A stretch of 7,394 bases of DNA from Acidimicrobiia bacterium (GTDB lineage: Bacteria > Actinomycetota > Acidimicrobiia > Spongiisociales > ZC4RG35): positions 1 through 7,394 of the forward strand of contig JAICND010000065.1 in the NCBI GenBank assembly GCA_025929005.1, given 5' to 3'. Numbering within the stretch: the stretch's first letter is position 1; every line of letters begins with the position of its first letter. The translations under genes and the position numbers were made by a program. Below the pieces are notes generated by a model. It was not told where the DNA came from and did no database searches. It worked only from the letters and a program-made list of their open reading frames with translations. Below, piece by piece: positions 1 to 6,020 of the stretch.

Positions 1-709
1 AGCTGTAGATGCCGTCGCCGGAGCGCGCCGGCGCTTCGACCGCCGAGAGCTCCCACTGCGGATAGGTCCGCACCGCCACCTGCAGGTCACGGCTCGCGGC
101 GAGGAAGGGCTCGACCACCGCGCCTTGCCCGAGGAAATGCGAGGTGCCCTTGAGGGCGAGCACCGTCGTCCAGTCCTCTGCGACTTCGATACCGATCGAC
201 GATCCGCCGAATCGCGGCTTGACGATGTAGGGGCCATCGAAAGACGGGGCGGGCTCCTCCCCCGTGGCCACGAGTGTCCTCGGCACCGTGGGCAATCCGG
301 CGGAGGCCATGGCCGAGCCAAACGCCAGCTTGTCCATTCCGAGGGCCGACGAGGCCTGACCGGGCCCGGTGTACCGCAGGCCGACGAGGTCGAACAGGCC
401 CTGCAACGTGCCGTCCTCCCCGGGACCGCCATGACACGCGATCAAGACTGCACTGACATCGAGCGGCTTCTTCTTGAGGAGGAAGCCCTGCCCGGGTGAG
501 GCGACGAAGCTCAGCTCGCGGGCCTTGCGCGGGACACCGTCCACGAACTCACCCGCCTCCATCCCTGGATCGACCTGGAACCAGTCACCGGTCTTCGACC
601 AGTAGATGGCATCGACCTCTTCCAGCGCCCGGGCCGCCTGGAGCCCGGTGAGGATCGAGATGTCGTGCTCGTCGGAAGGGCCACCGAATACGACCGCAGG
701 TCTGCTCAT
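1..709 (-). CDS. ddl: D-alanine--D-alanine ligase, N-terminal 236 residues (runs off the left edge)
   Basis: Cytoplasmic ATP-grasp enzyme that joins two D-alanines with ATP to give the dipeptide MurF adds to the peptidoglycan precursor. Reading from ATG at 709, I see the N-terminal motif FGGPSDEHDIS (residues 8-18; Glu14 fits the conserved N-terminal Glu). HGGPGEDGTLQGL (93-105), YTGPG (113-117), an LGMDK motif (123-127) and the ATP-binding VKPRFGGSSIG (163-173) follow. These are in family order and spacing. The frame is open to base 1, and full-length Ddl is about 310-380 residues, so the C-terminal catalytic part is missing. The omega loop that decides D-Ala versus D-lactate as second substrate lies just past the edge, so a VanA-like specificity is not excluded. 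An ATG at 714 is out of frame and stops at once. The gene follows the Mur ligase after 12 bases, so it is very probably in the same operon; no strong Shine-Dalgarno is seen. Confidence 0.93.
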   Translation of the reverse strand, partial: MSRPAVVFGGPSDEHDISILTGLQAARALEEVDAIYWSKTGDWFQVDPGMEAGEFVDGVPRKARELSFVASPGQGFLLKKKPLDVSAVLIACHGGPGEDGTLQGLFDLVGLRYTGPGQASSALGMDKLAFGSAMASAGLPTVPRTLVATGEEPAPSFDGPYIVKPRFGGSSIGIEVAEDWTTVLALKGTSHFLGQGAVVEPFLAASRDLQVAVRTYPQWELSAVEAPARSGDGIYS

Positions 710-721
710 CTCATGTCCGGG

Positions 722-2215
722 TCATGGGTAGTGATCGGGGAGGTCGTTCTCGTAGAGGACGGCATCGCCGGGTCCCAGGTGTGAGCGAACCCAGTTCACC
801 GCCTCAGCTCTGGATGACACAACGGTAACCGTCGCCTTTCCCGAAGCCGCGCCCCGCAGCAGCGCCGAGCGGTTGGTTCGCCCCACCACGACGAGATCCG
901 TGACCTGACTCACTGCCAGGTGGGCGAACCGCTGGTTCTCCTCCTCTTGTCGGTCGCCCAACTCGACCATGCCGGGCGAGACCACGGCCTTGCGACCATC
1001 ACCTGGCACCGCCAGCAACCGGGCCAGTGCCGCCGCCGCCCCTTCCGGGTTTGAGTTGTAGGTGTCGTCGATGACCACGACCCCACGCTCGGAGGTGGCG
1101 AGCTGGCGCCGATGGGGAGCGACCGGGAGGTCGTCGAGTCGCCGGGCCACCTCGTGAGGCGGTACCCCCAGTTCGATGGCCGCCCCCACAGCACATGCCA
1201 GGTTCGCTGCAAACACTTCGGGTCCCACCGGTCCGTACTCGGTCGGTCCAATTCGAAGGGTATGACCGACCACGGAAACATCCGCAGTGGTGTCGTGGGC
1301 AGACACGCGGACAATTTTGCGGTGGCCGGCTTCTTCCGCGGCGACCCTAGCGAGGAGTTCGTCGTCGACATTCATCACAGCTACCCGGGCGTCGGCGAGG
1401 ATCTCCTTCTTCGCCGCGACGATGGCTTCGATACTTCCGAATCGCTCGAGGTGGACCGGTCCGACGGCCGTTATGACCCCGATCTCGGGTGGGACGAACC
1501 TGCAGAGGTCGGCGATCTCACCGGGGCCATAGGTGCCCATCTCGGCGACGAACACTTCAATTCCCGGTGCGAGGTGTTCGTTGATCGCACGGGCCAGACC
1601 CATACGGTTGTTGAACGAGGCCGGCGTGACCATGGTTCGAAACCGGCCCGAGAGCAGATGCCCGAGATAGCCCTTGGTGGTCGTCTTCCCATAACTGCCC
1701 GTTATCGCCACAACCCTCGCTCCAGAGGCCGCCAGGCGCGACCTGGCGAGGTCCACCCATTTGTCTCCGAGTTGGCGTTCGATGGGCCCGAGGAGAACGA
1801 GGGCGGCATCGACGATCAGCGGCAACCCGACCAGGCCGGTGACAGCCCACCCCGCCCGGTCGTTGCCGATTGCTGCCGCTGCCAATGCCACTACCAACAC
1901 ACCTGCTGCAATCGCCAGCCTTCGAAGGCGGCTGGTCCACGAGAGGGTCGAGGTGCGCCCCCGCATCGAGAGCCCTCGGGGTCCCACCAAGGCGGCGACG
2001 CCCAGCCACCCGAGCCACTCCACCCACCACACTCCCACCGTCGCCACCAGGGCGGTCAGAAACAAGAGAACGTTAAGCCAGGACGACCGCCACCAGCGCA
2101 CGGCGAATCTTGTAACCGACCCTGGCTGATAGTGCTCGCGTTGGGCGATCCGGAGCCACCGAGGTGACGAAGCGAACGCCGCCACGGTGGCTGCCGCGAT
2201 GAGCAGGATCGTCAT
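722..2215 (-). CDS. Membrane-anchored MurF-type Mur ligase (D-alanyl-D-alanine-adding ligase family)
   Basis: 497-residue protein. About residues 1-145 are hydrophobic, with roughly four or five membrane segments (about 2-18, 46-77, 101-117, 124-143). A Mur ligase central domain follows with P-loop ITGSYGKTTTK (171-181), TPASFNNRMGL (197-207), a MurF-like AEMGTYGPGEIADL (224-237), ITAVGPVHLERFGS (248-261) and AAKKEI (267-272, where MurF enzymes carry the conserved modified lysine). The C-terminal domain contains DDTYNSNPEG (383-392). These signatures match MurF, which adds D-Ala-D-Ala to UDP-MurNAc-tripeptide, better than MurC/D/E, MurT or PgsB. The usual soluble MurF N-terminal domain that holds the UDP-sugar is not visible, so the acceptor may be membrane-bound. 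The start is fixed by the ATGA overlap with the upstream hydrolase stop; an upstream in-frame start at 2278 would overlap that gene by 67 bases. The family is secure; the exact substrate is inference. Confidence 0.9.
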   Translation of the reverse strand: MTILLIAAATVAAFASSPRWLRIAQREHYQPGSVTRFAVRWWRSSWLNVLLFLTALVATVGVWWVEWLGWLGVAALVGPRGLSMRGRTSTLSWTSRLRRLAIAAGVLVVALAAAAIGNDRAGWAVTGLVGLPLIVDAALVLLGPIERQLGDKWVDLARSRLAASGARVVAITGSYGKTTTKGYLGHLLSGRFRTMVTPASFNNRMGLARAINEHLAPGIEVFVAEMGTYGPGEIADLCRFVPPEIGVITAVGPVHLERFGSIEAIVAAKKEILADARVAVMNVDDELLARVAAEEAGHRKIVRVSAHDTTADVSVVGHTLRIGPTEYGPVGPEVFAANLACAVGAAIELGVPPHEVARRLDDLPVAPHRRQLATSERGVVVIDDTYNSNPEGAAAALARLLAVPGDGRKAVVSPGMVELGDRQEEENQRFAHLAVSQVTDLVVVGRTNRSALLRGAASGKATVTVVSSRAEAVNWVRSHLGPGDAVLYENDLPDHYP

Positions 2216-2961
2216 GAGTGCTGCAGCATCTGCTCGACCGCCTCCCGCAAAGCTGCGGGCGCCTCGGTGGGAACCCAATGTCCCACTCCCTCCAGAACAT
2301 CAAGCCACACCTCAACGCCGGACTCGGCTAGAAGGTCTTTGGCCTTGTGAGCAATCTGCAGGGGGACCTCGGTGTCGTCAGCACCCCACACAAGACACAC
2401 CGGCGCTTTGATCGTCCGCAGTTCGTTCTCGTAGGACTCGTGAACGACAGTTACGAGTGTTTGGCGCATGACTCCGGTTGCGGCCCGGTAGTCCGCCGAC
2501 CCGTATCTTCGGCGGATCCGTTCCATTCGGAGATCAGAGACCACTCCCGCTCTATGCCCCCAACGCCAGAGCCGGTACCGGAGGCGGGGCCCGCTCGCAT
2601 GGGACCGCCGGAGGAGGGGGACGCCCGTCAAGACGAGACCACCGATCCGCTCGGGATAGCGAGAGGCGAGTACCACCGCTACCCGGCCGCCAAACGAGTG
2701 ACCGACGAGGATGGGTCTGGCGGCCATTTCCTCGAGCACGGGCAGGACCGCCACGGCGTAGCCCCCGGCACCTTGAGGCTCGTCAAACGCTGGAGTGGCT
2801 CCGAAGCCCGGAAGATCAAGAGCTATATACGGAATCCCTTGCAGGGAGGCAGCGAAATCGGTCCCCCGGCGGCCCCAACCGTGGAGTGCCAGAACCCGCG
2901 GAGGCTCCTCCCCGGCCACATCTCCGAACAGGGCGCCACCCCCAAACGCCCTCAGCGCCAC
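2212..2961 (-). CDS. Alpha/beta-fold hydrolase
   Basis: A 249-residue protein if it starts at GTG 2961. Visible family features in order: oxyanion-hole HGWG (residues 27-30), ALDLPGFG (47-54), nucleophile elbow GHSFGG (87-92, Ser89), acid region WGADD (192-196) and catalytic His in GVGHW (225-229). The catalytic set is therefore complete, and the protein is a serine hydrolase of the esterase/epoxide-hydrolase/lactonase type with no signal peptide. Its substrate cannot be read from sequence. Start choice: GTG 2961 puts a short leader before the first core strand and leaves room for a divergent promoter, but its Shine-Dalgarno is weak. GTG 3039 has a better one (GGGAAG, 6 bases upstream), and ATG 3078 is also in frame; both would overlap my preferred start of the divergent kinase. 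The stop TGA overlaps the Mur ligase ATG, implying translational coupling with cell-wall genes. Confidence 0.88.
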   Translation of the reverse strand: MALRAFGGGALFGDVAGEEPPRVLALHGWGRRGTDFAASLQGIPYIALDLPGFGATPAFDEPQGAGGYAVAVLPVLEEMAARPILVGHSFGGRVAVVLASRYPERIGGLVLTGVPLLRRSHASGPRLRYRLWRWGHRAGVVSDLRMERIRRRYGSADYRAATGVMRQTLVTVVHESYENELRTIKAPVCLVWGADDTEVPLQIAHKAKDLLAESGVEVWLDVLEGVGHWVPTEAPAALREAVEQMLQHS

Positions 2962-3026
2962 GACATACTCAATGCGGAGGGCACGGGCGTCGAGAATACT
3001 GTTCCCTACCAGAACGACAGGAACAG
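2962..3026. promoter_or_regulatory. Divergent intergenic region between hydrolase operon and kinase
   Basis: If the preferred starts are right, these 65 bases must carry at least part of both divergent promoters. On the minus strand TATTCT (2999-2994) resembles a -10 box, but no good -35 lies at the right spacing. On the plus strand AGGAAC (3019-3024) could be the Shine-Dalgarno for TTG 3027. No clear operator is visible. The assignment depends on both start choices. Confidence 0.3.
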
Positions 3027-4844
3027 TTGGACCCCACACCCGAATCTTCCCAACCGCTGTGGCGGTTTCGAGCAGCATCACTGCGAAGGTCGGTGGCGCT
3101 CGGCTGGATCGTCCTGGTAATCATCGGCGCCCAGGCCGTCGCCAGGGGCCATTTCGCCAACCCCTGGTTCCTCGTACCTGCCGCATTGATGGGCACGGTC
3201 CTGGTGGCTGCCTCCCTGGTCGACTGGAACCGGGTCATGCCCACCGAGAAGGGATTGTGGGCCACGCTCGTCTGGAACATGTCGATCATCGTCTGTCTGG
3301 CCGCCATCTCCTATGTCTCGGACCTCCGTGCGGTCACCCAACCCCTTTTCTTTGGAATCGTCGCGCTCTCCGGGTTGGTGCTCGACCGCTTCAAGCACAT
3401 CATGGTGACCATCGCCGTGGTCGCCACGCTGGCGATTACCGCCTTCGTCACACAGCCGGATGAGGAGGTCGTCGAAGTGCTGGTCCAGGGCCTATCGGCG
3501 GTGGTGGTGGCAGCGGCAACTGCTTTGATCGGCTCCGAGTTCGAGCGGGAAGCACAAAGGAGTGTCCGCCGATTGGGCGACCTGCAGAGACAGCGTGCCG
3601 ATTTCGAGCGCCTGTACGCGGTCTCTACGACCCTGGCCGGTGCGGAGTCGCTCACCGATGTACTTCCAGAACTGGTGGGTCGGATTTGCACCTACCTAAA
3701 CGCACAGGTGGGGGTGGTGATGCTCTACATCCCCGACACGCACGAACTCAAGGTCATGAATCCCATCTGGGTGACCGGTTACCCGCTCCCGATTCCCGAT
3801 ATCAGGATCCCGGTCAGCACCGGGGGCGTTCTCGCTCAGGTGTTCAAGTCGGGTAAGCCGGTCCTGTTGCAGCGAATCGCCGACAAGCCCGAGAGTTATG
3901 GAGTCCTCGGTGAACTCGGCCTCGTCGAGGCGATGGTGGCGCCACTACGGGTGGAACAGTTCAAGGTCGGTGTCATCGCGGTGGGCGATCCCGTCATTGG
4001 TAACTTCCAAACCGACCAGCTCGAGGCCCTCTACAGCCTGGGGGCTCCGGCGGCGCTGGTGCTTTCCCAACTTGGCCGGTACGAGGCCGTTTCAGAGATG
4101 ACCCGCCGCCTCGAGGAGGTGGCTCAGATGAAGACCGACTTCGTTTCCGTCGTGAGCCATGAACTCCGCACCCCGCTCACGTCCATCATCGGTTCCCTCG
4201 ATACGGTTGCCCGCCCCGAGCTTGCTCCCGAGGCCGAAGCGGCCAAGAACCTCCTCAACACCGCCCGCCGTCAGGCCGGCCGTTTGCAGCGTCTGATCGA
4301 AGACCTGCTGATCGTCAGCCGGATCGACCGCAACGCTGTGCCGATCCAACTCGAGGCCGTTCCGATAACCACCTTCCTCAAGGAAGTGACTTCGACGGTG
4401 GCAATCGCCGAACTCGTCATCGACGTCGACCCCGAAGATGCCGCCGTGCTGGCCGACCCCGATCATCTCAACCGGATCTTCCTCAACCTCCTCGAAAACG
4501 CCTCCAAATACGCCCCGGGAAGTGCCGTCGAAGTCATCGCCCGTGCCCGCGGCGACCGGGTGGACATCTCCGTGGTCGACCACGGCGAGGGCGTGCCGGT
4601 CGACCAGCGTGACCGCATATTCGAGCGGTTCACCCAACTTGAGGGGTCGGCCACGAGAACCAGGGGAGGAACCGGTCTCGGCTTGAACATCGTCAGGGGC
4701 CTGGTTGAGGCCATGAAGGGCAACGTCGGCCTACACGAGACCATGGGGGGTGGCGCCACCTTCACCGTCTCTCTCCCCCGCACCCTGCCGTCGGCAGCCG
4801 TCGGTCTGGCGGCAGCGCGCGAAAGAACCGTTACTTCCCGCTAG
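3027..4844 (+). CDS. Membrane sensor histidine kinase with six TM segments and a GAF domain
   Basis: 605 residues from TTG 3027. Six hydrophobic segments (about 23-39, 46-67, 78-97, 107-121, 125-143, 149-167) lead into a short charged helix and a GAF-like sensor domain (about 192-349). The kinase core follows: H-box SHELRTPLTS with phospho-acceptor His378, N-box NLLENASKYAP within 482-497, G1 DHGEGVP (518-524), F-box FERFTQ, G2 GGTGLGL (547-553) and a closing GGGATFTVSLP. All catalytic boxes are intact. It should autophosphorylate and pass phosphate to a response regulator, but none is in the window. Start: TTG 3027 has AGGAAC upstream and gives a basic segment (WRFRAASLRRS) before the first helix, as the positive-inside rule expects; GTG 3093 (583 residues) is the alternative. 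The frame stays open further upstream to 2478, but that part is antisense to the hydrolase core and is not credible. The signal sensed is unknown. Confidence 0.93.
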   Translation: MDPTPESSQPLWRFRAASLRRSVALGWIVLVIIGAQAVARGHFANPWFLVPAALMGTVLVAASLVDWNRVMPTEKGLWATLVWNMSIIVCLAAISYVSDLRAVTQPLFFGIVALSGLVLDRFKHIMVTIAVVATLAITAFVTQPDEEVVEVLVQGLSAVVVAAATALIGSEFEREAQRSVRRLGDLQRQRADFERLYAVSTTLAGAESLTDVLPELVGRICTYLNAQVGVVMLYIPDTHELKVMNPIWVTGYPLPIPDIRIPVSTGGVLAQVFKSGKPVLLQRIADKPESYGVLGELGLVEAMVAPLRVEQFKVGVIAVGDPVIGNFQTDQLEALYSLGAPAALVLSQLGRYEAVSEMTRRLEEVAQMKTDFVSVVSHELRTPLTSIIGSLDTVARPELAPEAEAAKNLLNTARRQAGRLQRLIEDLLIVSRIDRNAVPIQLEAVPITTFLKEVTSTVAIAELVIDVDPEDAAVLADPDHLNRIFLNLLENASKYAPGSAVEVIARARGDRVDISVVDHGEGVPVDQRDRIFERFTQLEGSATRTRGGTGLGLNIVRGLVEAMKGNVGLHETMGGGATFTVSLPRTLPSAAVGLAAARERTVTSR

Positions 4845-4863
4845 GCCGTTACTGCTCGCTAGG
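4828..4863. repeat. 18-bp tandem direct duplication at the kinase/fabI convergent junction
   Basis: Copies at 4828-4845 and 4846-4863 are immediately adjacent and match at 16 of 18 positions (CCGTTACTTCCCGCTAGG against CCGTTACTGCTCGCTAGG). The unit holds CTAG on the plus strand and TTA, a minus-strand TAA. The kinase therefore has TAG at 4842 and again in frame at 4860, and fabI has TAA at 4851-4849 and again in frame at 4833-4831. No terminator hairpin is seen at this junction. Confidence 0.85.
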
Positions 4864-5643
4864 AGTGCCGCCACCAGCGGCCATGGCGTGGAAGCCGCCA
4901 TCCACATGGACGATTTCTCCCGTAGTCAGCGGCGCCCAATCGGAAAGAAGCACACACACCATTCGGGCTACTGGCTCGGGGTTGTTCAGGTCCCAGGGGA
5001 GCGGAGACTTGTCGTTCCAGATGTCCTGCAGGATTTCAAAGCCGGGAATCGACTTGGCGGCAACCGTGCGGAGCGGGCCCGCCGATACACAGTTGACTCT
5101 GATGAGGTGGCGACCGAGATCACGAGCGAGGTACCTGGTGACCGACTCCAGAGCAGACTTGGCTACCCCCATCCAGTCGTAGGCCGGCCAGGCCTGTTCG
5201 TTGTCAAAGTCGAGAGCTACCAGGGACCCACCGCCCGCTGCCTTGAGCAGCGGCAGCATCGCTACGGCGAGAGTCTTGAACGAATACGCCGACACCATGA
5301 AGGCGGTGTGGGCCGACTCGGGCGGCGTGTTGAGGAAGTTGCCGCCCAGGGCATCCATGGGAGCGAAGGCGATGGCGTGGAGGGCCCCATCCACTGCTCC
5401 CCACCGTGTGGTGAGGTCAGCAGCCACTGCCGCCACGTGGTCGGAGTTGTTGATGTCCATCTCGAGAACCGGCGGTGGGCGATCAAGTCGCTGTACAACG
5501 CGCTCGGTCAGACGAAGACCTCTCCCGAAGTTGGTGACGACGATCTCGGCGCCCTCTTCCTGGGCGACCCGGGCGACGTGGTAGGCGATGGAGTCGTCAG
5601 TGGTAATCCCGGTGATCAGCAGCCTCTTTCCCTGCAACAGCAC
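4849..5643 (-). CDS. fabI: Enoyl-[acyl-carrier-protein] reductase [NADH], InhA/FabI type
   Basis: 264 residues. Short-chain dehydrogenase-fold enzyme that reduces the trans-2-enoyl-ACP double bond with NADH, the last step of each FAS-II elongation cycle, in the cytoplasm. The cofactor motif TGITTDDSIAYHVARVAQEEGA (residues 11-32, with the long FabI glycine spacing) is close to InhA. SAYSF (118-122), the catalytic pair in YDWMGVAK (Tyr155, Lys162) and the ending LLSDWAPLTTGEIVHVDGG (232-250) also fit InhA. Length matches the family (about 260-270). GTG 5643 is the start because AGGAGGA lies 4 bases upstream. Oddity: the active-site loop reads HAIAFAP (89-95), where InhA has HSIGFMP and E. coli FabI has HSIGFAP, so two positions linked to drug resistance are alanine. 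It follows the small membrane protein gene after 11 bases (operon) and converges on the kinase with a 4-base gap. Confidence 0.96.
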   Translation of the reverse strand: MLLQGKRLLITGITTDDSIAYHVARVAQEEGAEIVVTNFGRGLRLTERVVQRLDRPPPVLEMDINNSDHVAAVAADLTTRWGAVDGALHAIAFAPMDALGGNFLNTPPESAHTAFMVSAYSFKTLAVAMLPLLKAAGGGSLVALDFDNEQAWPAYDWMGVAKSALESVTRYLARDLGRHLIRVNCVSAGPLRTVAAKSIPGFEILQDIWNDKSPLPWDLNNPEPVARMVCVLLSDWAPLTTGEIVHVDGGFHAMAAGGGTPSEQ

Positions 5644-5647
5644 GAAG

Positions 5648-5654
5648 TCCTCCT
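5648..5654 (-). promoter_or_regulatory. Strong Shine-Dalgarno of fabI
   Basis: Minus-strand AGGAGGA fills the space directly after the TAG of the upstream membrane-protein gene and sits 4 bases before GTG 5643. It decides the fabI start and suggests efficient reinitiation between the two genes. Confidence 0.8.
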
Positions 5655-6020
5655 CTAGAAGCTCTTTCCGAACGTCATGATTCCGCGGATCCCCAGGCCC
5701 ATCAGGAACAACATCAACAGCCCGTAGTAAAGCGCCGGACGCTTGGAGAACTGGGCACGATATATATAGGCGAAGGCGAGAGTGATCGAGGTCACCACTC
5801 CATAAAAGAGGTGTTGGTTGCCCGGATCACGGTCTTCGAAGTTCATAGAGGCCAACCCCAGGCCGACCTGAATGAGCAATGCGACCACAGCCACGGTTAT
5901 GGCGATGCGAAAGGTGGTTCCCGGACTGCTCTTTCGAATCGAGAGCCCGATGCCATAAAGACCCGACAGACCGCATAATCCGACCACCACCCAGCCGAAA
6001 ACAGCATGCAAATCACCCAC
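5655..6020 (-). CDS. Small four-helix membrane protein of unknown function, upstream of fabI
   Basis: 121 residues with four predicted membrane segments (about 5-27, 37-57, 69-87, 94-114) and basic loops (SIRK near 27-30, YRAQFSKR near 87-94). His5 at the start of helix 1, QVGLGL (51-56) at the end of helix 2 and QHLFYG (69-74) at the start of helix 3 look like conserved polar positions. Their arrangement is loosely like heme-binding four-helix proteins such as half of a CtaA/Cox15 domain, but this is only resemblance and I assign no function. The start taken is GTG 6020, with TTG 6011 (three codons in) as alternative; a later start would lose His5. The gene overlaps the 5' end of the divergent Kelch gene by 15 bases. 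It precedes fabI by 11 bases and is presumably cotranscribed, which hints at a link to membrane lipid supply. Confidence 0.8.
   Translation of the reverse strand: MGDLHAVFGWVVVGLCGLSGLYGIGLSIRKSSPGTTFRIAITVAVVALLIQVGLGLASMNFEDRDPGNQHLFYGVVTSITLAFAYIYRAQFSKRPALYYGLLMLFLMGLGIRGIMTFGKSF
5950..5979 (+). promoter_or_regulatory. Candidate sigma70-type promoter for the Kelch lipoprotein gene
   Basis: ATGCCA at 5950-5955 matches four of six bases of the TTGACA consensus. CATAAT at 5974-5979 matches five of six bases of TATAAT, with an 18-base spacer. Transcription would start about 20 bases before ATG 6006. The site lies inside the oppositely oriented membrane-protein gene. It was found by eye and chance matches of this quality are common. 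Confidence 0.3.

Noticed and set aside
87..437. Minus-strand open frame of 116 codons
   Set aside because: It lies in another frame over ddl and has Arg-rich, motif-free translation, while the ddl frame shows conserved ATP-grasp motifs throughout.
1..709. Glycopeptide-resistance (van) cluster
   Set aside because: A Ddl-type ligase beside a MurF relative and a nearby kinase suggests it, but no VanH dehydrogenase, VanX dipeptidase or VanR regulator is present, and the specificity loop is outside the window.
1112..2167. Long open frame (351 codons) on the plus strand
   Set aside because: It is fully antisense to the Mur ligase, whose P-loop and MurF motifs prove the minus-strand frame. Its translation is rich in Arg, His, Gly and Pro with no domain, typical of a high-GC shadow frame.
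722..2215. Reading the Mur ligase as PgsB/CapB (poly-gamma-glutamate synthase) or MurT
   Set aside because: PgsB also has an N-terminal membrane part, but AEMGTYGPGEI, GPVHLERFGS and DDTYNSNP are MurF signatures. No zinc-binding Cys set of MurT and no GatD or PgsC/A neighbour is seen.
2478..3026. N-terminal extension of the kinase frame
   Set aside because: The 183 upstream codons are antisense to the hydrolase core (catalytic motifs at 2277-2883) and read as Arg/Pro-rich low-quality sequence. The kinase starts near its first membrane helix.
3052..3067. Inverted repeat AACCGC-TGTG-GCGGTT as possible operator or leader hairpin
   Set aside because: Only 6-bp arms, no U run, and it falls within the kinase coding sequence if TTG 3027 is the start. 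It would deserve another look only if the kinase starts at 3093.
4750..5658. Plus-strand open frame of 302 codons opposite fabI
   Set aside because: Antisense to the clear InhA/FabI gene; no recognisable domain.
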